A stretch of DNA of 64,000 bases from Straminergon stramineum (Eukaryota; Streptophyta; Bryopsida; Hypnales; Calliergonaceae): assembly GCA_963920665.1 (NCBI GenBank), contig OY987265.1, positions 17,861,001-17,925,000 on the forward strand, in the 5' to 3' direction. The notes under the pieces were generated by a model. The model saw only the letters and a program-made list of their open reading frames with translations, did no database searches and had not been told where the DNA came from. Shown piece after piece: positions 11,167 through 23,463 of the stretch (position 1 is its first letter; each line of letters starts with the position of its first letter). The translations under genes and the position numbers were made by a program.

Positions 11167-12984
11167 TAGAGGCTCTGTGAATCTGCGGGATGCTTGGCGC
11201 TGGAAAAGGACGCCTCATTCAAAATGATTCGTAAGGTATGTGGAATTTTGGAACGATTTACTCATCTGTGTATATTTGCAAGGCCACTGATTATTTACTA
11301 ATGTCTTCCAGGCATGAGAGCACCATGGCCTTACACAGTAACATTTTTGACCCTTTCTTGTAACAGTTTCAAGTACCCTGAAATTTTTCTTTTCTTATAT
11401 TCCAGAACAAAGTTACAGGGGGCTACAACTGTTTGCTGAAGATAGCTATTTTTATGAAATATGTTTGTGGAGGCTCTACAAAATGATTTTTACCAATTTC
11501 TCCTCTTGGTAAGAATGCATTTGCAGTCATGCGTTGCAGTCTTTTGTAATTTTGTTTTGGAACACTGCTAGCATATTCCATTGCAGCAAATGAGTCGGAG
11601 TAAAACTCTTTACTAACATGCGTCAAGTTGTGCGTACAGTTGGAGAAAAAGGAGCGATTTTACTACCCCTTAATGATGAGTACGACAAATTGGAGCCGAC
11701 CAGGTAGAAGGAAGCATGCTCCAATTCCCAAGCCTGATTTCTGTTTAAAATTCTTATCATTACCTTGTGCTTCAGTATCTCAGTAAATGGTATTGTTCCA
11801 TTTCTGTAGACCACTGAATAGAGCATCTTGTAGTTATGTCATCAATTCACTTTCCTGTGTTTTCTGTGTTCTCACGTATCGCTGGCATTCCTTCATCCTT
11901 CAATACACCTTTGAAATCGAAACTCATGAGTTCATGTATTGAACATTATATTATCTGCATAAAGTGAAGTTATCATTATTTCATTTGGTTTATTCCTGCA
12001 GTACTAAGTTAGAGCTTGCAAAACTAGCAAGAATTTTACTTAATTTGTCGTAAGCTGAGTAAGTCCTCTTGAGTCTGAAATGTGGCCAATACATTCTACA
12101 AAATTCCTGAGAAGATAATGATTCCAACAGCTGTGACTGCAGAAGCAAAGAAGGCAGATGACTCCATTACGGCAAAATAGTTGCCTTCCCCGTATGATCT
12201 GGTTGATTTTTTTTTGTCGTTTTTCAATCACATGTAAACAAATGTGAGAAGGTAGTAGCAATCGGAATTATGTTTTTCTGATGAAGCATGAATATGTATG
12301 AATGTTTGAAGACTTTTGCCCCCCAAAGTCACTAGTTCCCTCTAAAACCATCATAAATTGTATCCATAATGACCACCTTTCTCGCCTAAAATGTTTACAA
12401 TATTTTCCGACACCACCATATTAACACTTTCTGAATTTGAGGGATTTAAACCAAGAAGGCGAGAGTTTCTATTGTGATCATGAAGTCATTTCATTATTGT
12501 TGTTTCAGACTGAGCATGTATTTTCCCCCATTTTGATATAGATCTCGTTTATTCAAGAATGGTGGTTTTAGTTTGGATGCATGACCATCTAATGGGCTAA
12601 TGTGTAGAATGGGTTCCTCTATTACCAGTCAAGTAAGTCAAAGGATGTCTATACTTTGATGAAGCAGTTGGAACATTTCCAAATTCCTACACAACATCTT
12701 TATATTACTCAAGGTAATCCTACCTAATTGTGAACTAATTGTGAAACCATCTCATCTAGATTCTTGGTTAGATTGTAAGTCCTCTAAACATGAGAGCCTA
12801 GGGGTGATTTTCAACACACCTATTTTCAACAATTTAAAAATTAATAGTTTATTTATGTGTTTTCCAAAAAAATGCATGTAGAGAGAACTAGAATGACCTT
12901 CAAATTATCAACAAGATCTAACATTGAGGTGAGTCCCCCCAAATGAAAAATTGACCTGAACCACCATCATCACTTTGAGTACAT
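11167..12984. other. Gene-free stretch downstream of the maturase-like gene
   Basis: No coding region recognised. The first ~70 bases after the stop keep weak coding character in two frames: GLDRGSVNLRDAWRWKRTPH in the +1 frame, and ESAGCLALEKDASFKMIRK in the original frame. A strong donor-like AAGGTATGT sits at 11231-11239, but no downstream maturase exon was found. At 12720-12930 lies a repeat related to 24365-24575. Confidence 0.5.
12720..12930 (+). repeat. Dispersed repeat, related to 24365-24575
   Basis: Shared blocks in the same order and orientation: TAATTGTGA, CCATCTCATCTAGATTCTTGG / CCATTCCATTTAGATTCTTGA, ACATGAGAGC, GATTTT-CACACCTA-TTTCAACA, TCAACAAnATCTAACA. No coding capacity. 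Confidence 0.6.
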
Positions 12985-14020
12985 CTTCAAAAACAATATG
13001 TACCAAAACCTTTGACCCTTCATAACTTTTGCATACAGTATCCAAATGCCACGTTGTTTGGGACATTGGAACCTTCTTTCACTTGCCAACATGAAATATG
13101 AAAATTTGACCAGTCTAATAATAGTAACCGAGGCACAGTAGCAAAAAGTGGCGTTTTGGCCGGGGGGGCGCGCCACCTTAGGTACTGTGACCTTAGTTGC
13201 AAACCCATTTTGAAGCTCAGAAGATACGACATGCTTGCAATGAACTCTGCAATAATGTACTGAAGAAATTATCATAGAACACATGGATTCTCAACTTTAT
13301 TTCCTTGGCAATCTGCACGTGACTGCCATTCACACACCAATTCCATGAGACACAGCTGGCGTGCAGTGTCCTGCAATCACCTTGCTCCTACTCTTTGTCT
13401 ACTTTTTCACACTATTCTCGAGTAGTTTTTGAACCTATTGATACACCTTCACTACTGAGAACAAACACCAAGTCTTGTACAAGTCAAGCCAGTTCTGTTT
13501 CCAAAGCACTCATTCCATGTCCTTATTGTCCACGAACAGTACTGTGTCCAACGCTTCTACTGAGTTTGGGTGATAAATTAATTCGAGCGCAGAGACTTTG
13601 TTAATAAAACATTTTTTCATCTTGCTCAATCTCGCCACTGCAACAACAATGTGTGTCATATAAGTATCGGCAATAATTCTATTCAAGCTGAGAATATGTC
13701 TATGCATGTTGCCTTCGCAGCTTCAAGGACAGTGGCGCGAAGAAAATTGTCCCACTTATTATGTACTCCGTAATACAGTAAGACTGACAACTTAGGTTGA
13801 GTGATATTTCAAAAGAGTATGATGTCAGCATCATAATTATTCTTTCAAGACGCAAATGTTTGCATATGAGTGTATATAGAACCAAGCCATTATAGTACAA
13901 TTCTGTCAATGCAATATCTTAGTATTTGCAAATAGAAAAGGCGAATTGCTTCCAGGAGAAAAGAATGACATGGTATTGTTGTAAGCTGGGGTGATTATAT
14001 GCTTACAATTCCGATTGATT

Positions 14021-14992
14021 TTAGCGACCGCCGCCTCCACCTCCTCCTCCTCCTCCACTGCGGCTTCCACCACCTCCCCCTCCACCGCCGCCACCGCCTC
14101 CACCTCCACCTCCACCGCCTCCACCAGAACTTCCGCCACCTCCGCCGCCACCTCCTCCAGAACTTCCGCCACCTCCCCCTCCACCTCCACCAGAATTTCC
14201 GCCACCTCCGCCGCCACCTCCACCTGAACTTCCGCCACCTCCCCCGCCGCCACCGCCGCCACCTCCTCCTCCACCGCCACCACCACCTCCACCGCCACTT
14301 CCACGTCCGCGCCCATTACCGGATCCCCAACCTCCCCAACGGGCTCCCCAACTTTGGGTGCTCACCAACTTCTGAGAGCCAGTGGTCTGTGAAAACAGAT
14401 GGGACACCAGCTAGTGAGAACATCAATCAGCTAGCATCAATTAATTGTCTTACAAATGATGAAAACGATTTTGGAATGACATCTATCATTCGACCCAAAA
14501 TACAAGCTCAATGACTTCATCATCAATCAACAGGCCACGATTAGTGCTCCATGTTCTTTTCCAGTTCCAAGAAGAGGTTCAGCTTGCATTCGAAGAAAAA
14601 GGACTCCAAGTCGAAAGACGAAAAATTGCAAAAACGATTGGTCTGCCCAAGATATTCAGCTCCACAAGTACACCACATTGTAACTGCTACTCTCGGTGCA
14701 TCCATTAATTCAGAGGTAGCTAAGCTCAAACACACACAGTTAAAACTAATAGAGATCGAGATCGAGAGAAGTGAAAACATCCCATGAACTTCCAGTGCAT
14801 ACAGCGACAATTTAGTTGCAAATCCAATGAAAAATGGACAATCATGGGCAAGTAAGGCACCTGAGCAGTAACCACGTGCTTCTTCTCCACAAGAATCCTG
14901 CCGGCCACAGTGGGCCGAACGAAGACTTGGCACATGAGAAGCGCCACGAGAAGGGCCGCGAGGCAACATCGAGAAAGCCTGAAGGATCCCAT
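14021..14992 (-). CDS. Secreted glycine-rich protein, copy 1
   Basis: Exon 1 is 14992-14861 (44 codons) and exon 2 is 14386-14021 (121 residues plus stop), GT-AG and in phase, total about 165 residues. Residues 1-30 form a clear signal peptide: Arg-flanked hydrophobic core CLAALLVALLMCQVFV ending ...TVA before GRILVEKKH. After TTGSQKLVSTQSWGARWGGWGSGNGRGRGSG the chain is almost pure glycine with occasional Ser, Asn and Arg, ending near SRSG(n)R. Plant glycine-rich proteins of this class go to the cell wall or outside the cell. The function of this one is not known. The glycine tract is coded by GGN triplets, so the opposite strand and other frames also look open; these are shadows. The paralogue at 20005-20811 shares signal peptide, intron position and TTGSQK exon start. 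Confidence 0.88.
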
Positions 14993-15125
14993 TGCATCTG
15001 CTGCAGCTAGTAGGACCTGAGCTCGCAACAAGCTTCGTACGTACTGACTGTATGTGGCTGGCTACCTGCAGGAGATTGTTCAAGTTGCTGCTGACTGATG
15101 AACTTGAAGTTGGATGGCCTCCCCA

Positions 15126-15131
15126 TTTATA
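15126..15131 (-). promoter_or_regulatory. TATA box of glycine-rich gene copy 1
   Basis: Minus-strand CAGCTGCATATAAATGGGGAGGCC-like context, about 135 bases upstream of the ATG at 14992. The paralogous promoter has the same CAGCTGCATATAAA at the same distance. Such conservation between diverged copies supports function. Confidence 0.75.
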
Positions 15132-15245
15132 TGCAGCTGAAAACGTGGACGGCGTGGCTGCAACGCCGTGCCAGCTAGATTTTGACATCTGGGTATGATT
15201 GAGGCTCGTCGTTGACAATTTTGCATCAGTTGTACTGTGAACATC

Positions 15246-18200
15246 CTGCAAACAGATTCGCAGCTTTTATGATGATTTTCAGTTGTGCAGTGCATGTTTC
15301 TAACTTTTAGTACAAATTCTCCTTTTCACAGGATATTGACTTTTTTCTAAACAATGTTTAACGTGTGGATTGATAATTTCGGCATTTCATCGGGGTGCTA
15401 CATTAGCAATGAATTATACCATCCCAATCGTTGGTTTACGTAACAGTCTAGAATCCAGACTTGAATCACTTGGAAGCCCATCCTTCTGAAAGAAATCTTG
15501 TATAGAGTTATGTATGCCAAGGAGATAATTACAGAGAGCTTGTAAACTTACGAGCTAAAAAGATACAGGCTTTTTGGACTAAAATTATGCACAAGGATAT
15601 CTTATTTGGTAGTAAAGATTCCCCTCGAAGATGAATTATACTCCGTTCAAAAGTGACATATTTACTATCTTGAGTTCCTTCTGAACAGACCAGACCACTT
15701 GACGGTAGGGAATCTTGAGGCAGTGGGTGACCAATCTTCGCTTTACAGTCAGCCACTTTGTTCATTGCATCATTCTCCAGAAATGTCCACTGGGGTGACA
15801 TATACTCTTTGGCAATGAAAAGTGGGTGGGTGGACATTAATTTGATTTTAGGTAGGAAGCCGATATGAAGCCCCTAGTTTGCACTTTGCAAGTGGTACCA
15901 AAAGAAGTCATGGATTTGGATTTGGAAAAGAGCAGCGTAGAGAGAATGAAGTAGTAGTGAATACTCAATACTAGAACTAGGTGAACTACCCTATTTGTTT
16001 CACAATGCAATTTGCACCCTATTAGTCTTCTATGTAGTGCCAATCAAATATCAAAATGTAAAGCATTAGAAAAAAGTCAATGCAACTATTAATTTGAATG
16101 TGGTTTGGATGTGGTTTGTATATAATGACCAAAATTGAACAAATAGTTGGATGACAAATAAGGTGACAAACCTTATTGGATGTAACTTTTAAATTTGGAT
16201 GCTTTGGGAGACATAAATAATCATTTTTTTGATAAATCACATGGGATTTATTAACACTCCATCTCGAACATACATTGGAAACATGTCATCAATAGCTTAC
16301 TTAGGTTGTTTGTTTGTTACATGGAGATCTCCAGAACCATACATCTCCCGGTTGCAATCTCTGTACCATTGGAAAGCCCTCGGCGAAGAAGCGGATGCAT
16401 GTGCTTTGTTTTGGGGTGTTCCGATTCACGGCAAAAAAAATATTCAATTTCAAAGTTTATATGAACTAAAAAATTAGAGAATTATTAAGTCTTTTTTTTA
16501 TTTTATTACACAGCGGCACACGACAGTAGGACATGTGACATTCTAAAATATCGGCATTATGGGGAAGATGGACTATTGTTGCACTAAACTGACAACCAAC
16601 TGAAAGAAGGGTAACCGAGTTGTGAATGATCGACAACACCGCGAACCACCGCAAAAGTAAGTTGCAGAGTATCACGTCTGCTCAGAACCGATCCATACTA
16701 GCTCGGAGTTTGCAGTTTGCACTGACAAACATAAAGACGTACTGAAGCATGACGATCATTCAGGTCCCTTTTCGTCGTCACCGGCCATGGCTCCAAAGTC
16801 AAGGCCTTGACCAAACTCTCACCGACCCAAGTCAAATCATTCAGCGACATTATTTCGAGGGCAGTGAAGTCAACTGGGTCATGGATTAATTTATTTATAT
16901 GCAAACAAGGAGCGTGAAATGCACAGGGAAACAGGTCCTGCAAACCACCTAACTCAATCAATGGGTACACAAATTTCCAAGCTTAATTAGTTGCTTACTG
17001 TCTTCACAATAGGAGTTAGGGATGCAAGTGAAACGTGGATAAGCTTGTAACTTAATTTACACGAAGATCTTCATTTTTTTTTTGACACAAATGAAAATGA
17101 ACGGAATTTGGGGTTCTGCCCTCAGCTTTCCGCCGTTTGTTCTTGGTTCGCTCTTGGAATAAACTCTGGGTGTAAAAAAAAAAAATTAACTGAATTTCAT
17201 TGCAAAGATAAAACACAAGAACTCTTAGACATAACTACATAAGTGACCTTGCCGGGCAGGGACACCTTGACCAACAGAGACATACACACAAAGATCTTTT
17301 AATGTCACAGCATAGAGTAAACTTGCCAATTACCACACACATCAAAAACCACACAACAACCATTGCCATTCACCAAACACTAACCACATGATTCTACTAC
17401 CAATTCAATTGTGATGGGAACAAAATTTTGTATCATCACCCAATGACCGCACATTATGCAATGAAGGGTTGCAAGAAATTTTTAACTAGATTTTAGCTTT
17501 ATCGCCTTTAAATTGCAATAAAATTTGTAGGAAGAAATATTTTGCATTCTGTTTTTCAAAAGTGAATCTTAATATGACATTTAATAATTACCCCAAATTT
17601 AAAAACATGAAAATTAAGTCTCTATATTTATGTGGAGAAGGATTTGAATTTTGTCTATGTCATGATTGGCAAGTTTACTCTAGGCATCAAAGATGCACAT
17701 AATCTAATAGCATCTACAATGCAAGCTCAAGAAACAATTCAAGCCCTAGTACAATGGCAAATTGCAGGGCATTCTAGACGGCCTTCATATGGCTAAGGGT
17801 TTTTGAGAACAAATTGATCCAATGCAAAGTTGGAAATCCAAACCTCAAATGGACTTTTCAACATTATAGAAAGAAGGAGAGGAAGAGATTCTACCTTATG
17901 AAAAGATTTTTCATGCAAGCAAGGGAAGTTCCAATCAATCAACGCTTAGGCCTTTTTTCATTTTTTATGAAGTGCCCAAATGGGGATATAAAATGATAGT
18001 GATGCTCCAAATTTCAACATTAGCACATATCACATGTCCATAATTCAATTTTCATCCATAATCACAAAAAATTCATACGTATTGGATTCCCAGTGTTAAA
18101 CTTCTCAATGAGTCTTACTTTTCCCAATGTTCCTAGTGTATTACACACCAAGAAAAATGAGACTCTCTGGGAATTTTCACACCAAGAACCCAATATGAGT

Positions 18201-18858
18201 TTCATCTTAATCTAGTAATTTCATTCAAGATTTTTTTGTAATTCGAAATATTTTGGCAAAAAAATTCATGGTTAGATACCATCAAAATGTTTAGGGCTTC
18301 AAAATCAAGGTCAATGAATGTTACTTAAAATATCGCTAAACCATTGTTATTAATTTTGCCACATCTAAAGCATTGTTTGCACCTTGCATTGGGAATGTGA
18401 CTGTGCTTTCCATGATTTTTTATGGAACCTTTCCAATGAATATTCTACTCTGCTTGAAACATATTTCAATAGCATTGTTCAAAGAAAAGGTAAGAATAAT
18501 GTAATTTCTTATTATTGAATTCTCTACCATATGATACAATGTTTTATACATAACCACCATATACATGAATGTATCTAACAAGGTTATAATTGTACTAAGT
18601 AAAGGAATGCCTCGAATTTCATGAAGCTCCATGACTTCTTTCCCCTTCTACCTTGACTAAGATTATTGGACAGTGCCTTCACTTGAAAACAAATGTGAGA
18701 ACAACATGATTGAGAACTTTGAAGCAACATTTGAATGATTTGATTCTCGAATGTTGTTTTTTCAAGAGACATCGCTTAGAACAAAATTGGTATTTTTCCT
18801 GAAACATGGTTTAATTGTGACTTCACAAAGTTAACATTGTTTTCCCTTGCATATCCTA
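15246..18858. other. Gene-free spacer inside the inverted duplication
   Basis: No gene recognised. Composition is mixed to about 17 kb and AT-rich after that. The copy of a dispersed repeat at 16296-16412 is listed separately. Short ORFs show no known domain or paired splice signals. Confidence 0.5.
16296..16412 (+). repeat. Dispersed repeat, copy 1 (partner near 46403-46510)
   Basis: Shares TTAGGTTGTTTGTTTGTTA, then GAGATCTCC, CTCCCGGTTGCA / CCCCCGACTACA, then GGAAAGCCCTCGGCGA and TGCTTTGTTTTG / GGCTTTGTTTTG with the second copy. It is GC-richer than its surroundings. Differences are mostly C/T or G/A, as expected for decay of methylated CpG. Confidence 0.7.
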
Positions 18859-19354
18859 GTACAAGTAGAACCTCCCTTAGTCATTAGATGATTTTTAAGA
18901 GCTTGGGATGCTCGTTTCAAGCCTATCCCCCACGTTGTTCCCGCAGCAGTGAGGGAACGGCTGATTGCTCTCAGCCGTCATAAAGACCAATTTTTTTTTT
19001 TTTTTTCTTTGGCACCCTGAAATTGCAAAAGAAGTCGAGCAAAAAAAAATTTTAAATAAAATAAAAAATAAAAATCTGACGTGGCCGCCTCTTGACCACA
19101 TCAGCACACTGAAGTGGCGCAGTTCACTAAGTTCCTTACTGCAGGGAACTCACAGGCTTGTAAAGCCCTCAAATCTCCCCTAATAGCATGGGATCGGGAC
19201 TATGCACTAAGAGAGGTTTATGCATTTAGGGAAATCACAGGGCCACTTGTCATTTCATCTTGAATCATGGGCATGGGCCACCTATTGTCTACAAACTCTC
19301 TTTATGCATATCATGTTTCAAGAGAGGGTGCACTAAGAAAGGTTCTACCTGTAC
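18859..19354. mobile_element. TIR element flanked by TA
   Basis: The left end GTACAAGTAGAACCTCCCTT (then AGT) matches the reverse complement of the right end GTACAGGTAGAACCTTTCTT (then AGT): 20 of 23 positions. Both ends are flanked by TA (18857-18858 and 19355-19356), as for Tc1/mariner-like insertions. The 496-bp interior has poly-T and poly-A tracts and no transposase. Confidence 0.65.
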
Positions 19355-19356
19355 TA

Positions 19357-19744
19357 AAGATCCAATGATTCAAACTCAGAGAATTTTATAATGGGAACTG
19401 AGTTCAAATGCTTAATACTTGGATGATTTTAGGTGCAGTTTTGGCAGATTCATTACAATGCCTGTCAAACTAAGATATTTTTCATGCTAATCTATCAGCT
19501 TATTATAATGTTTTAACCTATGGATATGCAGCATATGGCACATTTGATTCTAAATTGATCGAATTACCGATCTTTAGGTTTGAATTTGCCTTGTGAGTAT
19601 GCATGATAATTCTCTGGAGTTCTGACGGACTCGCTCCCCATACGACTAGTTACAGCGGAAATGGAGCAAAAAAGCTGTTCGCGAGCACCGCAATTCCCTC
19701 TTGCCCACTTGCCTTCATAAAATGCCATCATAAAAATTAAAGCT
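19357..19744. other. Short gene-free stretch
   Basis: AT-rich. I see no gene, RNA or repeat here. Confidence 0.4.
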
Positions 19745-19874
19745 TTTACAGAGTCCGTAGTACATTGTGCACAATTGTCAACCTTGTGCCTCAATCACTC
19801 GGCGTGAGTCCATGTGCTTCGAAATCCAGCTGACACGGTTGGTTGGAGCCCCGTCACCCACGTTTTCAGCTGCA

Positions 19875-19880
19875 TATAAA
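19875..19880 (+). promoter_or_regulatory. TATA box of glycine-rich gene copy 2
   Basis: CAGCTGCATATAAAGGAGGAGG context, 130 bases before the ATG at 20005. It is conserved with the paralogous promoter. Confidence 0.75.
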
Positions 19881-20004
19881 GGAGGAGGCCTTCCAACTTC
19901 AAGTTCATCAGTCAGCACTCAGCAGGTTCTCCTGCAGGTAACTTAGACATACAGTCAGTACGTACGAAGCTTGCTGCGAGCGAGCTCAGGTCCTACTAGC
20001 TGCA

Positions 20005-20811
20005 ATGGGTTCCTTGAGGCTTTCTCGATGTTGCATCGCGGCGCTTCTCGTGGCGCTCCTTATGTGTCAAGCCTTCGTTCAGCCCACCGTGGCCGGCAGG
20101 ATTCTCGTGGAGAAGAAGCACGAGGTTTCTGCTCAGGTAATTAACTCACTTGCCCATGATTGTCCATTTTCATTGGATTTGCAACTAAATTGTCGCTGCA
20201 TGTACTGGAAGTTCATGGGATGTTTTCACTTCTCTCTCTCGCTCTCTATTAGTTTTAATGTGTCATTGAGCTTAGCTACCTCTGAATGGATGCACCGAGA
20301 GTAGCAGTTACAATGTGGTGTTCTTAATTTTGGAACTATATGTTATCTTGGGCAGACCACTAGTTTTTGCAATTTTTCGTCTTTGGATTCATTGGAGTTC
20401 TTCTTCGATTCTTCCAATGCAAGCTGAACCTCTTCTTGGAAAGTTCTGGAATACAAATATGGAGCAATAAACGTGGCCTCCTGATTGATGATGAAGTCAT
20501 CGAGCTTGAACTTTGGGCCGAAAGATAGATGTCATTCCAACAATGTTTTCATCTTAAGTCTTGAAAGACAATTGCTGCGAGCTGATTGATGTTCTAACTT
20601 GCTGGTGTCTCATTTGTTTTCACAGACCACTGGCTCTCAGAAGTCGGTCAGTACCCAAAGTTGGTGGGGTTGGGGACCAGGTAGTGGAAGCGGAGGTGGC
20701 GGCGGCGGTGGCGGCGGGGGAGGTGGTGGCGGTGGAGGAGGAGGTGGAGGAGGTGGAGGGGGTGGAAGATGGGGTGGCGGTGGCGGTGGAGGCGGTGGTG
20801 GCGGTCACTAA
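20005..20811 (+). CDS. Secreted glycine-rich protein, copy 2
   Basis: Exon 1 is 20005-20136 (44 codons) and exon 2 is 20626-20811, GT-AG and in phase, total 105 residues. The signal peptide MGSLRLSRCCIAALLVALLMCQAFVQPTVA, residues 1-30, is followed by GRILVEKKHEVSAQ, then TTGSQKSVSTQSWWGWGPGSGSG and a nearly pure glycine tail ending GGH. It is about 60 residues shorter than copy 1, almost all in the glycine tract, consistent with slippage in GGN repeats. The exon 1 sequences are nearly identical. Probably extracellular or wall-associated; no enzymatic motif. Confidence 0.88.
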
Positions 20812-21950
20812 AACCAATCGGAATTGTAAGCCATGAATCATCTCTATAAATGCTCTTAAGCTGTCGAATCATTGCATCCTTTCTCCTTACAAATGTTGAA
20901 GATATTGCACTGACAAAGTGCCATTCTTGCTTGAATTGGTTCCATAGCCACTGATTTACAACCAAGTGTATCCCTGTTTATATCACATTCTAATTATACA
21001 TCCTTCAACTTAGCTTCTTGCTACTTTTTTCACTTAAAATGGGAAAATGTGAACCGTAAACATCCAACATACAGGTTAGAGCATTATGCATGGTCAATCC
21101 CAAGATATGCTCCACAGAGCATACCTTACCATAATAATACTACAGTATGCACACAGCAATGCTCTTGAATCAGCAAAGAGGTGTCAATATCCTAACATAC
21201 AGTCATAGTAAGAAACGAGTTTTGCTGAAACTTCTGTGACACCCAATGATGTTGTGATCGATGGCAGGCACGCTTGAACAGGTCATATGAACAAAGTCTC
21301 CGCGGGGCATGAATTCATCTAAATTGTTGGAAAATTACTGGTTACAAGTGGACAACTAGCTAGGAGGACTGTTCCGCGTGAGTGCTTTGGTAGCAGAAAT
21401 GGCTTGGCCTGCACAAGACTTGTGTTTGTTCGATTCTCACTGTAGTGAAGGCTAGGTCGGCAACAATAATCAGTTCCAAAAACTATGTACTTGGGTGTAG
21501 CGAGCGCTAGGCAAATTGTCAGTGTGAAAAACATCCAAGGTCGACTGAGCGGAGGAACAAGTTGAGTGGATGCAAGCTAAGCTTAGCTGTGTGTCATTGG
21601 TATGATTGCAGTCACGTGCAAGTTGCCGAGGAAATAAAAAAAATTTGCGACTCTATGATTCCCATGTGTGTCACGACTGTCATCAGACTCATCATTGCTT
21701 TAGTAGAATGTTGCAGAGTTCATTGTAAGGTGGGTACCAGACTGGGTACCCCCAAAACCTCCAGTTTTGATACTGTGCCCACTGCCCAGTTACTATTATT
21801 GGGACTGTTCAAATTTTCATATTTTCTTGTTGGCAAGTGTAAGGAGGTTCCAACACTCCAATGAACGCAGCATTTGGATATTGTATGCAAAAGTTGTCAA
21901 AGTTTTTTCTGGGTAGATGTTCTAAAATCGTTTCTTCAACAGACATACAT

Positions 21951-23463
21951 ATTGATTTTGGAGATGTACAGTGCCCTCCAATAAGTCTTGCAACCCCATG
22001 TCTAATTCTCTACCAAGCAATTTGATTACAAAACATACTCTTTGTAGGTAAATTTAGGTATTTGATAGAGATTTTTTGCCTTGTACAAGGCAAGTTATGT
22101 ACCTTGTTGTAACTCATTTCACTTTTTAAAAATATCTCTTTTTGTGAGAGGTGGTTGATTTTGAAAACACTATGTTGAGTTCAAAGGTACAATGCTACAC
22201 TTAAAAATTTCGTTGTAGCAGATCACACGTAGTAGATGTCAACCAACTTTGGAGTTGAGAGGATCAACTTTATTTACTACATGCATGCTTCTAGTGATTG
22301 TTGCTTGTAGACATTGCCTAGAAGTTTTGTGAGAAAAGATCAATGTTTGTCTAGAATATTGTGTATGTGGTATTGCTACGAGTTCTGTAAGCAAACTTTG
22401 TGAAGTTCTAAGTAGTATTAGTTAACTTTGCACCTTGACATAATATGAAAGTCATTGACTGCCAATGAAATTCTTCTAACCTCAATCCTATAGAAAACTT
22501 ATGGAAGAAAGTCAAAGATTGAGTGCAAAGAAGGTGTAGACTCCATAACAAAGACCAAATGTGGACATTCGTGAATTTGACTTGGAAGGATATACCTCAA
22601 GAAAGTATCAAAAAGTTAATTTCTACAATGCCAAACCAAATGGAAGTTGTGATGGTAGCTTAAGGTGGTAGTATTTGATGGTAGTGTATGTACCACTTTG
22701 ATGCAAAGTAGTTGCTAATGAACAAGACATAATGTAAAATTCATGTTATAGTAGGCTTCTATAGTACTAGAGCTTTCTAATGATGCCCTATTTGACAACA
22801 TTTGTTAATTTTTTTTTCTATAAATGGGCTTGTTTCTCTTTGCCTTAAATGTTTATGAGAGAAAATTGCAAAATCACATAGAGGAAAATTTTACCTACAT
22901 AATGTGAATCTTTGTAACATGAAAGATGTGAACAATGATATTTCCTAAATACTTGTACAATCAAATCTTAAAAAATCATCACATATATTTTTCAATTAAT
23001 TATTATGTAAAGCCATGAAAAACTGATAAAATAATTCACCAAAAATGGAGTTCCTATTTTTTGACATTGAAATTTCATATTTTGATTAAGGTTCCATAAA
23101 GTAATAGATTTAATAGTATATTTTTGATAGAGTATTTTTAAAATGGAGTCAAAAATAAAAAAATTGAAGAGCTTCATAGTGGGTTTGCAAGACTTCTTAG
23201 AGAGTATCGTACATAGAGTGATGATGATGGTTTTAAGTAAGGTGCCAATAGAAAGGATTGAGCTATTGTGGAAGCTCGTGAATTCCTACAAGTTCTCAGA
23301 TTGTGGGAACTCGGCCACAACAACTCGTTGACATGGCTAGGCAACGTCCACATCAGATAATAGTAAAATATTATTTTTAAAATTTAAATTTTTTTTTAAT
23401 ATTTTGGCGAGCCCCAGCTGGTTTCTAGTACAGGGAACCAGCTTGAAATGGGCTTCCAAGGTA
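21951..23463. other. AT-rich intergenic DNA
   Basis: No gene recognised. Nothing stands out apart from AT-rich, weakly repetitive sequence leading into the element at 23464. Confidence 0.4.

Larger units (their letters stand above)
12985..15245 (-). repeat. Left arm of an inverted duplication carrying a glycine-rich protein gene
   Basis: Reads on the minus strand as a diverged copy of 19745-21950. Shared in order: promoter with TATA box, both exons, intron sequence, and about 1 kb of 3' flank. In the 3' flank, CTTCACTACnGTGAGAA, AGTCTTGT, CCAAAGCACTCA (13445-13520) pairs with 21320-21450. CTTTTGCATACAGTATCCAAATG (13027-13050) pairs with about 21868-21895. Confidence 0.8.
19745..21950 (+). 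repeat. Right arm of the inverted duplication
   Basis: Diverged reverse-complement copy of 12985-15245, with promoter, two exons, intron and 3' flank in the same order. The outer promoter part pairs CACAATTGTCAACCTTGTGCCTCAATCA (about 19770-19797) with the reverse complement of 15190-15225. Confidence 0.8.

Noticed and set aside
13906..14316. Open frames rich in Val/Glu/Ala (minus) and Ser/Thr, His/Leu/Arg (plus) across 13906-14514 and again at 20561-20965
   Set aside because: Shadow frames of the GGN glycine repeats. The real exons have signal peptides, splice sites and a paralogue in the glycine frame.
14541..15251. 236-codon open frame on the minus strand over the glycine-rich gene exon 1
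   Set aside because: Out of frame with the signal peptide exon and reads across its intron. Not matched in the paralogue.
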